From positions 1 through 52,187 of the forward strand of contig JAMOWA010000024.1 in NCBI GenBank assembly GCA_027061805.1: a stretch of DNA of 52,187 nt, written 5' to 3'. Position numbers and translations under genes: made by a program. The stretch comes from Thermoanaerobaculia bacterium (GTDB taxonomy: Bacteria; Acidobacteriota; Thermoanaerobaculia; Thermoanaerobaculales; Sulfomarinibacteraceae). Shown here in pieces: positions 36,646-47,090 of the stretch (positions are counted from its first letter, which is position 1; each line of letters begins with the position of its first letter). The notes beneath the pieces were generated by a model. That model saw only the letters and a program-made list of their open reading frames with translations. It made no database searches and was not told the DNA's origin.

Positions 36646-37770
36646 TCAATACCGGAGCAGCGCCGCCATGGAACCGACCTTCGACAGCATCTCGGCCGCG
36701 GGCCCGTCCACGACCTCCACCCGGCCGCTGGTCTCCAGGACCGCCCTGTTGAGACGGTCCACGAAGTGGGGCACGCCCTCCAGGCTCCCGTCGCAGTACC
36801 GGCAGGTGGCCTCGTCACCCACGGTGAGGGCCCCGCAGTTGCGACACTCACGCCCCTCGAGCGTGAACCCGTTGACATAGAACAGCTTCCAGACCCGCCC
36901 CTCGTTGACGGCGTCCACCACCGCCGCGGCCCCCGACACCGCCTTGCCGCTGGCGTGGAGCTCCGACAGCAGGCCCTCCACCATCTCCACCTCCTGCTGC
37001 CGCTCCATCTCCTCCTGGACCTCGGCCACACGGGCCTGCACCTCCGCGGCCGGGGCGGTCACCGGCATGGCGATGGTCTTGACCAGCTTGCCGTGGAGAC
37101 GGCGCGGCAGGAGCCTGGCCACCTGGGCGGCCGCCTCCTGGGGCCCCCCCACGATCAGGCGGTCGAAGGGCACCCGGAGCGAGAGGTCGTGGAGCGCGTC
37201 CACCACCCGCTTGGCGTGCAGGGCCACCTCCTGGTCGTGGTGCCGCTGGAACCGTTTCTGGGACCACCACTGGTCGGTGCCGGTGGTCTGGGTCCGGGTT
37301 CCCGTGGCGGAGATCAGGTCGCTGTGCTCCACCAGCTCGCCCAGGTACGACGTGAAGATGCGAGCCCTCTTCTTGTCCGTCAGCACCACGGCGTACCGTT
37401 CGTACTCGTCCAGCGCCTCCAGGACGGGCCGCAGGTAGGCCCCCCGGCGCCAGTGGATCGACGGCGTCATGCGGACCCTGATCTGGTGGACCTCCTCCAC
37501 CCCGTTCGGGGTGTGGACCACCACCAGCGCCGTCCTTCCCTGGGGCTCCAGGTTCCGGACCAGCTCCAGGGCCTTCGAGGAGGCCTGCTGGAGCTCCGCG
37601 TCGTCCCCCTGTCGAGCCCTGAGCTCCTTGACCATGGCCTCGGCCTGGGTCACGTAGCCCCTGTTCCTGTTGGCCTGGTGGGTCTGGTCGATGTCCACGT
37701 AGAGCGTGAGCGTCGGAACCTCACCGTCGGTCAGTCGATGCAGCCGCCTGAGAACCGCTCGATCCAGCAT
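36646..37770 (-). CDS. Bacterial eRF1-like protein (baeRF/Vms1-like) with zinc ribbon
   Basis: 374 residues from the ATG at 37770 with GGAGGTGG upstream. The N-terminal and middle parts (YVDIDQTHQANRNRG, YAVVLTDKKRARIF) resemble bacterial archaeo-eukaryotic release factor domains. The loop at 164-182 (WWSQKRFQRHHDQE) matches the place of the GGQ-like tRNA-hydrolysing loop, without a GGQ. FDRLIVGGPQE continues the L7Ae-like domain. C309/C312 and C323/C326 form a zinc ribbon. Such proteins may release peptidyl-tRNA or rescue ribosomes. A possible -10 TATATT lies at 37808-37813. The gene stands alone beside island B. Confidence 0.75.
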   Translation of the reverse strand: MLDRAVLRRLHRLTDGEVPTLTLYVDIDQTHQANRNRGYVTQAEAMVKELRARQGDDAELQQASSKALELVRNLEPQGRTALVVVHTPNGVEEVHQIRVRMTPSIHWRRGAYLRPVLEALDEYERYAVVLTDKKRARIFTSYLGELVEHSDLISATGTRTQTTGTDQWWSQKRFQRHHDQEVALHAKRVVDALHDLSLRVPFDRLIVGGPQEAAAQVARLLPRRLHGKLVKTIAMPVTAPAAEVQARVAEVQEEMERQQEVEMVEGLLSELHASGKAVSGAAAVVDAVNEGRVWKLFYVNGFTLEGRECRNCGALTVGDEATCRYCDGSLEGVPHFVDRLNRAVLETSGRVEVVDGPAAEMLSKVGSMAALLRY

Positions 37771-37935
37771 GTCCACCTCCAGTCTCGCTGTCCACTCTCC
37801 ACTCCAGAATATAGGATCCGGGTCCGGGAATCCGCCAGACGGTGGGAGTCCGGTGCTTCCGGTCACCCCGGCCGGACCGGTGGCGGCGGTCCCGCAGACC
37901 CTCCTGCCCGTGATTCGCCACCGGCGCGGCGCCGG

Positions 37936-38700
37936 TCAGGTCCCGTGCAGCTGCCGGTACCGCTGGAGCAGGATGCCCGCCGCCACGGCCACGTTGAGTG
38001 ACTCCACCCCGCGTTCCAGCGGAATGGTCACCGTGCCGTCGGCCGCCTCCACCAGCGCGGGATCCAGCCCCTGCCCCTCCGAACCCAGCAGGAGCAGGGA
38101 GGGGTCGCGCGGCGTCCACGCCTCCAGGGGAACGCCTCCCGGAGCGGCGGCCCAGACCTCGCCACCCGCCTCCCTGACGGCCGCCGCGGCCTCCACCGCC
38201 GGAACCCCCGTGCACGGCACCAGGCGGAACACCGCACCGGCCGAGCCCCTCACGGCGGCCGGGGCGAAGGGATCGGCGCATCCCGGCGTCAGGAACACCG
38301 CACGGGCACCCAGCGCCGCCGCACACCGGACCACGGCACCCACGTTCCCGGGATCCTGGACACGGTCCAGCACGACACCGGGCCCCCGTCCCGCGGTCCA
38401 GGACACCGCTTCCGGCTCGGTCACCACCGCCAGGACGCCCTGGGGGTGCCTCGTGGGAGCGATCCCCTCCAGTGCGCCGTCGGCCACGACCCAGGCACCG
38501 TGGGCCGCCGCGGCCAGCCTCGTTCCCGCCGGCGAGAGAGCAAGCGTCTCTTCCAGATAGAGCTCCTCCAGCGGGACGCTCCAGCGGTGCAGGTCCTCCA
38601 CGATCCGCCGCCCGTCCACCACCACCAGGCCGGACTCCCGCCTCCGGGCCAGCCGCCGCAGTCGCTTCATCCGCTCGCCGTGCCGTCCCAGCCGTTCCAC
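37936..38700 (-). CDS. SpoU/TrmH-family RNA 2'-O-methyltransferase
   Basis: 254 residues from a GTG at 38700 with GGAGG 6-7 nt upstream. The N-terminal substrate-binding domain (ESGLVVVDGRRIVEDL) and SPOUT core motifs DRVQDPGNVGAVVRCAAALG, LLLLGSEGQGLDP and IPLERGVESLNVAVAAGILL are intact, so a knotted methyltransferase acting on rRNA or tRNA is expected. RlmB- and TsnR-like members cannot be told apart here. Starts 14 nt after lipA. Confidence 0.9.
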   Translation of the reverse strand: MERLGRHGERMKRLRRLARRRESGLVVVDGRRIVEDLHRWSVPLEELYLEETLALSPAGTRLAAAAHGAWVVADGALEGIAPTRHPQGVLAVVTEPEAVSWTAGRGPGVVLDRVQDPGNVGAVVRCAAALGARAVFLTPGCADPFAPAAVRGSAGAVFRLVPCTGVPAVEAAAAVREAGGEVWAAAPGGVPLEAWTPRDPSLLLLGSEGQGLDPALVEAADGTVTIPLERGVESLNVAVAAGILLQRYRQLHGT

Positions 38701-38714
38701 GAGCACCTCCGGGG

Positions 38715-39599
38715 TCAGCTGCGGCGGGCCACGCGGAGGAACGCCTCCTCCGCACGGTAGGAGGACCGGACGAAGGGGCCGGCGATGACCTCCAGGCCGA
38801 GGGCCGTGCCGGCGTCCTCCAGCTCCGCCATCTCCTCCGGGGTCCAGTAGCGCCGGACCTCCACCTGCGCGGGGGTGGGCCTGAGGTATTGCCCGATGGT
38901 GACCACCTGGCACCCCGCCCCGGCCAGGTCGTGCAGCACGGAGAGCACCTCCTCCTCCGTCTCGCCCAGGCCCACCATGAGGCCGGACTTGCGGACGATC
39001 TCCGGGGCCCTGGCGGCCACCCGTGCGATGACCTCAAGCGCCCAGCGGTAGCGGCCCGACCGGCGGACCTCCCGGTAGAGGCGGGGCACCGTCTCCACGT
39101 TGTGGTTGTAGACCTCGGGTCCCGCGTCGATGATGGCGTCCACGTGGGCCATCTCCCCGCGGAAGTCGGGCGTCAGCACCTCGACGGTGGGCGGCTCCGG
39201 CAGGCGCCGGAGGGCCGCGAGGCAGGCCACGAAGGCGCCGACTCCACCGTCCGGGAGGTCGTCCCGGTCCACCGCCGTGATCACCACGTGCCCGAGGCCC
39301 ATCCGCCTGGCGGTGGCCGCCAGCTGCTCCGGCTCGTCGGGATCCAGGGAATCGGGCCGGCCGTGGGTGATGGAGCAGTAGGCGCAGTTCCTGGTGCAGG
39401 TTCGCCCGTTGATCAGGAAGGTGGCCGTGCCCCGCCCGAAGCACTCGCTCCGGTTGGGGCAGCGGGCCTCCTCGCAGACCGTGGCCAGCCCCCCCTCCCG
39501 GAGGCTCCGCCGCATCGCGTGGAGGTCCGCGAGCCGCAGCTTGCGCTCGCGGATCCACTCGGGCAGCAGGGGACCCGGCGCCCGCCCGCCGAAGCTCAT
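38715..39599 (-). CDS. lipA: Lipoyl synthase
   Basis: 294 residues from the ATG at 39599, overlapping the SPOR gene stop. C42/C47/C53 (CX4CX5C) hold the auxiliary cluster and C68/C72/C75 (CTRNCAYC) the radical-SAM cluster; RSSY near the C-terminus is the conserved serine motif. It inserts sulfur into octanoyl groups on lipoyl proteins. No lipB or lplA is nearby. Confidence 0.96.
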   Translation of the reverse strand: MSFGGRAPGPLLPEWIRERKLRLADLHAMRRSLREGGLATVCEEARCPNRSECFGRGTATFLINGRTCTRNCAYCSITHGRPDSLDPDEPEQLAATARRMGLGHVVITAVDRDDLPDGGVGAFVACLAALRRLPEPPTVEVLTPDFRGEMAHVDAIIDAGPEVYNHNVETVPRLYREVRRSGRYRWALEVIARVAARAPEIVRKSGLMVGLGETEEEVLSVLHDLAGAGCQVVTIGQYLRPTPAQVEVRRYWTPEEMAELEDAGTALGLEVIAGPFVRSSYRAEEAFLRVARRS

Positions 39600-40189
39600 T
39601 CGTTCACGATCCACGCATCGGGGAAACCCGAGGCCCGCATCCGCTGCATCACCCGATGGGCCGATTCACGATCGGGAAACGGTCCGATGCGCACCTTGTA
39701 GAGCGAGCCGCCGCCCGCCGTCTTCACCGGGACCACGCGCCGGTGGGAGGCGGGAAAACCGAGCTTCTCCAGCTTCCTCTCCACCTCTCCCACACCCTTC
39801 CGGTCCCGGACGGCGAGCACCTGGACCCACAGGCCGTGGACGGGAGCGGGGGTTGCCGTGGGGGGCACCCGCGTGGGCGTGGGCGGTGCCGGGGTCGCCG
39901 TCGGCGGTCGCTGTGTGGGCCGGGTGGACCCGGACGCCGGGGCCTCCGACGTGGTGGGCACCTCCGTGGGCGTCCGCTCGGGGACGGGCGGTGTCGGCAC
40001 CACAACCTCGGCCGGCGTGGGGCTTTCGACTGCGGCCAGCACCGGTGGACGCTCGCCCCCTCCCGGCCCGGAGGACCAGGCCGCGGCATAGCCGAGCACG
40101 AAGGCCAGCACCATGGCGACACCGAGCAGGAGCAGCAGCACCGTGAGCTGCCGGGCCGTGAGCTCGATCTGGTAGTAGGTCCTCCCCAT
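39596..40189 (-). CDS. SPOR-domain membrane protein
   Basis: 197 residues: short cytoplasmic N-terminus, one membrane helix (about 15-37), a Pro/Thr-rich linker (about 50-117) and a C-terminal SPOR-like domain (VQVLAVRDRKGVGEVERKL, then YKVRIGPFPDRESAHRVMQRM). SPOR domains bind denuded glycan strands at division septa, so a role in division or cell-wall turnover is likely. Confidence 0.85.
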   Translation of the reverse strand: MGRTYYQIELTARQLTVLLLLLGVAMVLAFVLGYAAAWSSGPGGGERPPVLAAVESPTPAEVVVPTPPVPERTPTEVPTTSEAPASGSTRPTQRPPTATPAPPTPTRVPPTATPAPVHGLWVQVLAVRDRKGVGEVERKLEKLGFPASHRRVVPVKTAGGGSLYKVRIGPFPDRESAHRVMQRMRASGFPDAWIVNE

Positions 40190-40199
40190 GGCCGTGGAC

Positions 40200-40952
40200 T
40201 CAGTCCCCCATCAGCTTCTCGAAGAGCTTCAGGGGAACCGGGAAGACGATGGTGGAGGAGTTCTCCGTGGAGATCTCCGTCAGGGTCTGGAGGTAGCGGA
40301 GCTGGATGGAGACGGGATCCTTCTGCAGCACGTGGGCGGCCTCGGCCAGCTTCTTGGAGGCTTCCAGCTCACCCGCGGCATGGATGATCTTCGCGCGCTT
40401 CTCGCGCTCGGCCTCGGCCTGCCGGGCCATGGAGCGCTGCATGTCGGCGGGAAGGTCCACGTGCTTGATCTCCACCATGGTGACCTTCACACCCCAGGGA
40501 TCCGAGTGCTGGTCGATGATGGACTGGAGCTTGAGGTTGAGCTTCTCCCGGTGGGAGAGCAGCTCGTCCAGCTCCACCTCGCCCAGCACCGAGCGCAGGG
40601 TGGTCTGGGCCAGCTGGGAGGTGGCGTAGACGTAGTTCTCCACCTCCACCACGGCCCTCACCGGGTCCATGACCCGGAAGTAGACCACGGCGTTCACCTT
40701 CACGGAGACGTTGTCCCTCGTGATCACGTCCTGGGGCGGGATGTCGTGCACCACCACCCGCAGGCTCACGCGGACCATCCGGTCGATGGGCCACAGCACC
40801 AGGATCAGCCCCGGTCCCTTGGCCTCGGGCAGCACCCTTCCCAGCCGGAAGATCACGCCCCGCTCGTACTCCTTGAGAATGTTGACCCAGCGGCTCAGAA
40901 GGAACACCGCCAGGAAGACGACGACGATCACGCCAGAGCTGAACGGCATCAT
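40200..40952 (-). CDS. Stomatin-like SPFH-domain membrane protein
   Basis: 250 residues. An N-terminal helix (about 7-25) is followed by a Band-7 domain ([53 protein letters not shown]) and a coiled coil ending in [12 protein letters not shown]. It is coded directly after an NfeD-like gene with ATGA overlap, the classic partnership of the stomatin operon, where NfeD protease clips stomatin. Confidence 0.95.
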   Translation of the reverse strand: MMPFSSGVIVVVFLAVFLLSRWVNILKEYERGVIFRLGRVLPEAKGPGLILVLWPIDRMVRVSLRVVVHDIPPQDVITRDNVSVKVNAVVYFRVMDPVRAVVEVENYVYATSQLAQTTLRSVLGEVELDELLSHREKLNLKLQSIIDQHSDPWGVKVTMVEIKHVDLPADMQRSMARQAEAEREKRAKIIHAAGELEASKKLAEAAHVLQKDPVSIQLRYLQTLTEISTENSSTIVFPVPLKLFEKLMGD

Positions 40953-42262
40953 GACGACCTCTCTCCTTCCTCTGTTGCAACGGACCGCACCCGGAGCCTG
41001 CGGCCCTCCACGTCCACGACCTCGACGGCGGCACCTGTGGGGACCGCCGAGCCATCATCGCTCACCGCATCCCAGTATTCCCCGTGCACCAGGACCTTGC
41101 CCGACGGTGCGAGGTCCGTCCTGGCCTCGCCCCGCTCCCCCACGAGCCCCTCGCGCCCGGTGAGCGGCGGACGCCGGTGGGCCGCCAGGACCCGGGAGAG
41201 CAGGAAGACGGTCACCACGGCCATCACCACCGCGGTGGGCAGGATGACCCCCAGGCTCACCCGCATGTCCGGGATGGGGGCGTCGAAGAGCATCAGCGAC
41301 CCGAGCACGAAGGACACCAGGCCCCCCACCGTCAGGAGTCCGTAGCTGGTCACCTTCACCTCCAGCATGAAGAGCACCACCGCCACCACCATGAGGGCAG
41401 CGCCGGCGAGGTTCACGGGCAGTACGGAGAGCGAGTAGAGGGCCAGCAGGATGGCGATGACCCCCACCACCCCCGGCAGGATCGCTCCGGGGTGGGAGAG
41501 CTCCATGTAGATCCCGAGCATGCCCAGCGCCATGAGGAGGTAGGCCACATTCGGGTTGGCGAGGACCGACAGGAAGCGCTCCGCCGGTGTGGGATCCACC
41601 TCCGTCACGAGGACGGGCTCCAGCTCGAGGGTGGTCTCGGCCCCGGAGAAACGGTGGATCGTCCGCCCCTCCAGCTCGTCCAGGAGCTCGTCCAGCGAGG
41701 GAACCACCAGGTCCACCAGGCCCTTCTCGAGTGCCTCCTCGGCGGTGAAGGAGAGGCTCTCCGTCACCGCCTTCTCCGCGAGCTCCGGGTCCCGCCCGCG
41801 GTGCTGCACCAGCGACCGCACCATGGCGGCGGCGTCGTTGGTGGCCTTCTCCCGGACGTCCTCGGGGAGGTTCTCCCCCTTGCCCCCCACCGGGTGCGCC
41901 GCACCCGTGTTGGTTCCGGGCGCCATGGCCGCCACATCGGCCGACATGAGGATGAAGAACCCCGCCGAGGCGGCCTGCGCCCCCGCCGGTGCCACGTACA
42001 CCGCCACCGGGACCGGGGAGCCCGTGATGGCCGAGGTGATCTCGCGGGCCGAGGTCACGAGGCCGCCCGGCGTGTCCAGCTCGACCACCACCAGGGCCGC
42101 ACCCCGCCGGGCCGCCTCCGCGAGGCCCCGCTCCACGTACCGCCGGGAGGCCGGCTGGATCGTGTCGGCCAGCCGCAGCCTCACCACCTCCCCCCCGGCC
42201 GCTGGAATCGCCACCGCAAGAAGGAGGAGAACCGACACCGTGCCACGAAGAATGCGCTTCAT
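40949..42262 (-). CDS. NfeD-like membrane serine protease (long form)
   Basis: 437 residues from the ATG at 42262. A signal peptide precedes a ClpP/SppA-like domain ([34 protein letters not shown] with the candidate nucleophile serine, [10 protein letters not shown], then KATNDAAAM with the candidate lysine). Four or five membrane helices (about 235-365) and a C-terminal NfeD OB-fold ([20 protein letters not shown]) follow. Full-length NfeD1b type, expected to act on stomatin at the membrane. Confidence 0.93.
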   Translation of the reverse strand: MKRILRGTVSVLLLLAVAIPAAGGEVVRLRLADTIQPASRRYVERGLAEAARRGAALVVVELDTPGGLVTSAREITSAITGSPVPVAVYVAPAGAQAASAGFFILMSADVAAMAPGTNTGAAHPVGGKGENLPEDVREKATNDAAAMVRSLVQHRGRDPELAEKAVTESLSFTAEEALEKGLVDLVVPSLDELLDELEGRTIHRFSGAETTLELEPVLVTEVDPTPAERFLSVLANPNVAYLLMALGMLGIYMELSHPGAILPGVVGVIAILLALYSLSVLPVNLAGAALMVVAVVLFMLEVKVTSYGLLTVGGLVSFVLGSLMLFDAPIPDMRVSLGVILPTAVVMAVVTVFLLSRVLAAHRRPPLTGREGLVGERGEARTDLAPSGKVLVHGEYWDAVSDDGSAVPTGAAVEVVDVEGRRLRVRSVATEEGERSS

Positions 42263-42342
42263 CGAACGTCCACCCCTCATCATAGGGAGGTCCACCCCAC
42301 CCGGCAAGCCCGGGGGACCGGCCCTCCGGTGTTCATCAGGCA

Positions 42343-44373
42343 CTACGCCCGGCGGGCCGGCATGTTCCGTCGTTCCCGTCGCCGTGCCTCCCCGCGGATG
42401 CCACCGGCGGGGGTCCGCCCCACCTCCCTCCGGAGCTCCCTCCACAGCCACCGCACCGTCCGGCCGCCCTCCGTCCCGGGGGCAGGACCGTAGAGCTCCG
42501 CCTCCAGCACCCCGGCGAGCTCCCCGGCCAGTGGTGCCGCGCCGGGCCAGAGGGAGGCCACCGCCGCAGCCAGGTCCCGGGGCGTGTCGGAGGGGGTCAC
42601 CTGCACACCCGCCCGGCGGAGGACCCGTTCGATCCGCGCCACCACCCGGGCCGCCTCCCGCCGTCCCCCCCTCCGGCGCCGGCGGCGCCCCAGCCACCAG
42701 AGCCCGACCCCCACCACCGTCAGGGCTGCGGACCAGAGCGCCGCCACCCCGGGGCGGACCCGCCGGGCCATCCCGAGGACGGTGGAGGTGGCGGCCGTCA
42801 CCATGTCCAGCTGGTCCTGGAGGCCGAAGGTGAGCACGTAGCGATCCCAGAAGACCTGGACCCTGTCCGCCGTCCACCGGAGGCGCGCCACCATGCCCGC
42901 CCGGCTGAGGCCGGGAACCGACTCGGCGGGCGTCGGGTCGAAGGCCCTCCATCCCTCCTCATCGCCCAGCCACACCTCCACCCAGGTGTGGGCGTTGGAC
43001 TGGCGGACGTGGGCGAGACGCCCCCGCGGCCCCAGGTCGCCCCCGCTGTACCCCCCCACCATGCGCGCCGGGATCCCCATGGAGCGCAGCAGCACCGTCA
43101 TGGAGCCCGCGAAGAGCTCGCAGTGGCCCTCCCGCCTCAGGAAGAGGAAGTCGGACACCGGGTCCTTGGAGAACCTCCACGGGGACTCGAGGGAGTAGCG
43201 GCAGGTGGCCCGCAGGTAGTCCACGATCCTGCGGGCCGCCTCGCCAGCGTCCTTCGCTCCCGAGGTGACCGTCAGCGCCAGGTCACGGAGCCGTTCCCTG
43301 GATCTGGGGACCCGGAGGTCGGCCTCGTCCGGGGGCGCCAGCTTCCTGCGGAAGCCCTCCCGGACCCACACGGTGTAGGTGATGGGCCTCCGGCGGCGGC
43401 GCCTGAGCACCAGCCCGCCGGCCCGGTCCTCCCACAGGGGCGCCGGACACCGCACGGCGACCGTCCCCGGCGGTACAAAGAGGTACTCCTCGGGCTGCAA
43501 CGATTCCAGCCTCAGCTCGGTGGCGTCCCGAAGGCTGCCGGCGCCGCCGTCGAGGCGAACCAGCTCCCCGGCCTTCCCGAGCTGGCGCGCCCCGGTCCTC
43601 CGGGGCACCCACGTCCCGGTCCGCAGGAGATCGAAGGCCGTGGCACGCAGCCTGAGCCACGAGGCCCTGAGCTCCCCCTCCCCCACCATGCCGACCACGA
43701 GGACCACGGAGCTGGACCTCTGGATCTCCCCGACCCCGGACAGCTCCACGGCCGTGCTGAACCCCGTCACGGCGCTCCGCCCACCGCCCACGCTCAACAT
43801 CGGCGAGCGCAACCTCGGCAGGAACAGGAAGACGGGCACCGCCAGGAGCACCACCACGAGCGCCGCCGTCACCGCGTTCCGGGGCCGGGGAAGGTGCGCC
43901 ACGGCCACCTCCCGTTCCTCGCCCGCGAGCAGCAGGAGAAGGGTCCGCATCCCCCCCCACCACAGCGCCACCACCGAGAGCACCAGGTAGAGCATCAGGG
44001 TGACGTGGGTGGAGCTGGCCACGGCCAGGACCCAGACCAGCCCCACCGGTCCCAGGGCCGCCACGTGGCTCTTCCGGTCGTGGACGCCCAGGACCCTGAG
44101 GCTCGCCAGGAGGAGGAGCAGGTGCCCGAGGGGGCGGAGCGGCCCGATCCTCCAGCCCCCGGCGGCCAGGACGACCGCCAGGAAGATCAGGCCGGCCAGG
44201 TTCTGCGCGCGGACCGACAGCACCAGGGGCCGCCTCCGCAGCAGTGTCACGGCGCCGGCCGCCAGGGCCGCCACCCAGAACGGGGGGGCCACGATCCTCG
44301 AGAACGGCAGGGGAACCAGGGCCCACAGCAGCGCCAGGCCCGCCAGCGTCCTGAAGCCCGCGGGACTCCTCAC
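42343..44373 (-). CDS. Membrane transglutaminase-like protein (TgpA type)
   Basis: 676 residues from a GTG at 44373 that overlaps the DUF58 gene stop. An N-terminal block of about five membrane helices (to about 200) leads to a periplasmic part with a transglutaminase core: REGHCELFAGSMTVLLRSMG (catalytic cysteine), NAHTWVEVW (histidine), FDPTPAE (aspartate). A final helix near 575 and an arginine-rich cytosolic tail end the protein. With MoxR ATPase and DUF58 this is a widespread three-gene envelope module whose substrates are mostly unknown. Confidence 0.92.
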   Translation of the reverse strand: MRSPAGFRTLAGLALLWALVPLPFSRIVAPPFWVAALAAGAVTLLRRRPLVLSVRAQNLAGLIFLAVVLAAGGWRIGPLRPLGHLLLLLASLRVLGVHDRKSHVAALGPVGLVWVLAVASSTHVTLMLYLVLSVVALWWGGMRTLLLLLAGEEREVAVAHLPRPRNAVTAALVVVLLAVPVFLFLPRLRSPMLSVGGGRSAVTGFSTAVELSGVGEIQRSSSVVLVVGMVGEGELRASWLRLRATAFDLLRTGTWVPRRTGARQLGKAGELVRLDGGAGSLRDATELRLESLQPEEYLFVPPGTVAVRCPAPLWEDRAGGLVLRRRRRRPITYTVWVREGFRRKLAPPDEADLRVPRSRERLRDLALTVTSGAKDAGEAARRIVDYLRATCRYSLESPWRFSKDPVSDFLFLRREGHCELFAGSMTVLLRSMGIPARMVGGYSGGDLGPRGRLAHVRQSNAHTWVEVWLGDEEGWRAFDPTPAESVPGLSRAGMVARLRWTADRVQVFWDRYVLTFGLQDQLDMVTAATSTVLGMARRVRPGVAALWSAALTVVGVGLWWLGRRRRRRGGRREAARVVARIERVLRRAGVQVTPSDTPRDLAAAVASLWPGAAPLAGELAGVLEAELYGPAPGTEGGRTVRWLWRELRREVGRTPAGGIRGEARRRERRNMPARRA

Positions 44374-45431
44374 GGGGCCGCCTCCAGGACCGAGAGCCGG
44401 ACCACCGGCAGGTCCGGGGGACGCACCGGCGGCCCGGAACCGGGCGGGCGGGCCTCCACCAGGGCGAGGGGACGCATCACCACGTCCAGGTGGGACATGG
44501 CTGCCACCGGCCCCGCCACCTGTCCCCCGATCACGACGCCCACGGGAAGGCCCGCCTCCAGGCGATCCACCACCAGCGAGGCCGCCGAGCTCACCACGCG
44601 CTCGAGCAGCTCCCTCCACTGGGGGTCCTCGGGGTCGGGCACCGTGGGATCCACCTCCACGAAGAGCGGCTCGTGGACCAGGGCCTCCCGCTCCACCATG
44701 ATGAGCTCCTGCTGGCGGGCCGACTGCTTCCAGTGGATGCTGCGGGCCTCGTCACCCTCGCGGAAGGAGCGGAGCTGGCGCACCTCGCCGCCCCGGCCCC
44801 TCCCGCCGGACCGGTCCCCGAGGCCCCTGGGGGGCGCGGCCACCGGGGGCTCCCCGCCCGGCTCCAGGGCGGGGTACACCAGGATCTCCCGTGCGGGCAC
44901 CACCTCCTTGGTCTTCACGAAGAAACCCAGGGGCAGCAGGACCTCGAGCCGGAAGGGACCCACCCGCTGGAGACCACGCCGCTCCACGCGGAGGGTCCCG
45001 ATCCGCTGGCAGTGCCCGCGCGGGGGAAGGCTGGCCTCGAAGTGCAGGACCGAGCCGTCGGCGGAGCGCACCACGAGACCGTACGCGGGGAAGAGCCTCG
45101 ACCCGTTGCTCAGGCGCAGCTCGACCGGCTCCGGCCTCCGCGCGAAGAGCCTGACGGGCAGGGCCACCCCCACCCCCACACGTCCCAGCACCTGCCGGGA
45201 CCAGGTCCCCGAGAGGACGAACGATCCCATGACCACGCCCAGGAGCATCACCAGGGCGTTGTTCCCCGTGTTCACCGCAGCGAGCCCCAGCAGGAGCATC
45301 CCGACCAGGTACCACGCCCCCCAGCGGGTGAGGCGGAGCCCGAAACCCGGGAAGCGGTCCACCCACCGGCGGGACGGAACGGGCTGCCCGGCCGGGCCGC
45401 CGTCCGCCGTCACGGTCCGTCCGCGGCCCAT
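44370..45431 (-). CDS. DUF58-domain protein
   Basis: 353 residues with two N-terminal membrane helices (about 37-75). The DUF58 signature RSFREGDEARSIHWKQSARQ (about 219-238) is clear, inside a von-Willebrand-like domain. Lies between moxR-like (4-nt gap) and the transglutaminase gene (overlap). Confidence 0.92.
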   Translation of the reverse strand: MGRGRTVTADGGPAGQPVPSRRWVDRFPGFGLRLTRWGAWYLVGMLLLGLAAVNTGNNALVMLLGVVMGSFVLSGTWSRQVLGRVGVGVALPVRLFARRPEPVELRLSNGSRLFPAYGLVVRSADGSVLHFEASLPPRGHCQRIGTLRVERRGLQRVGPFRLEVLLPLGFFVKTKEVVPAREILVYPALEPGGEPPVAAPPRGLGDRSGGRGRGGEVRQLRSFREGDEARSIHWKQSARQQELIMVEREALVHEPLFVEVDPTVPDPEDPQWRELLERVVSSAASLVVDRLEAGLPVGVVIGGQVAGPVAAMSHLDVVMRPLALVEARPPGSGPPVRPPDLPVVRLSVLEAAP

Positions 45432-45435
45432 GCCG

Positions 45436-46383
<948 letters not shown>

Positions 46384-46939
46384 GACGCCTGCCCCCGGCG
46401 GCACGGCGAGGCCCCAGGATCCCGGGCATGGGGGCTGCTCCCTTCCATCGCCCCAGTATACGGAGCCCCGCCTCCGGCCGTCGCAGAGCGCCCCGGACGG
46501 ACGAGGCCGGGGGCATGGAGGCGGCCGCCTTTCGCGGTCACCGCCCACCGGCGCCGACGCCGACGCCGACGCCGTCCCTGACCCTGACACGGTCACGGTC
46601 ACCGACACGGACAAGGGCACGGTCGCGGTCGCGGACACGGACCCTGACGCCGCCGTTCTGGGCCGCCGCCCCCTGACGCCGCCGATCCCGGCCGCCGTCC
46701 CCGACCGTGACCCTGTCCCTGATCCCGGCCCCGTCCCCGCCACCGACACGGACAAGGGCACGGTCGCGGTCACAGACGCAGACACGGACACGGACCCTGC
46801 CGCGGCCGGCGTTCGCGGTCGCCGTCCGCCGGTACCGATGCCGCCGCCGTCCCCGAACCCGGCACGGTCACAGACGTGGACACCGACACGGCAACGGACA
46901 CGACCACGATCGTGGCTGCTCTCGTTCCCGCGCGTTGCC
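46384..46939. repeat. Repeat island C, left part: hexamer arrays in direct and inverted order
   Basis: From about 46556 the sequence is mostly 6-bp units, in both polarities (GGTCAC, GGACAC, TGACCC, CGACGC). TTTCGCGGTCACCGCCCACC (46532-46551) and TTCGCGGTCGCCGTCCGCC (46813-46831) head two similar direct copies of about 40 bp. A plus-strand frame is open throughout but codes only Thr-Asp, Val-Ala and Pro-Asp dipeptides, as expected from a 6-bp repeat, so I do not call it a gene. The moxR promoter should lie in 46384-46500 but I cannot identify it. Confidence 0.65.
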
Positions 46940-47090
46940 GGTTTCCTCCCGTTCGTTCCTGTGGTGGGGACGTAGCCCCCGGATCCGCCCGGCGTCAAGG
47001 GCACGCCGGCCTGCGGCCGGTCGCTGCGCGACCCCTGACTCCGGGCGGCCCGGGGGCTCTGGGACCACCATGAACGAACGGGAGGAAACC
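46940..47090. repeat. 151-bp palindrome P4 over the start of the four-helix-bundle gene
   Basis: GGTTTCCTCCCGTTCGTTC (46940-46958) and its exact complement (47072-47090) form 19-bp arms. Pairing continues with GGTGG against CCACC. Inside lies an 85-bp hairpin (46974-47058) with AGCCCCCGG/CCGGGGGCT ends and a GGTCGC-TGC-GCGACC apex. The right arm contains GGGAGGAAACC, the apparent ribosome binding site of the gene starting at 47091, so a folded transcript would hide it. Confidence 0.8.
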
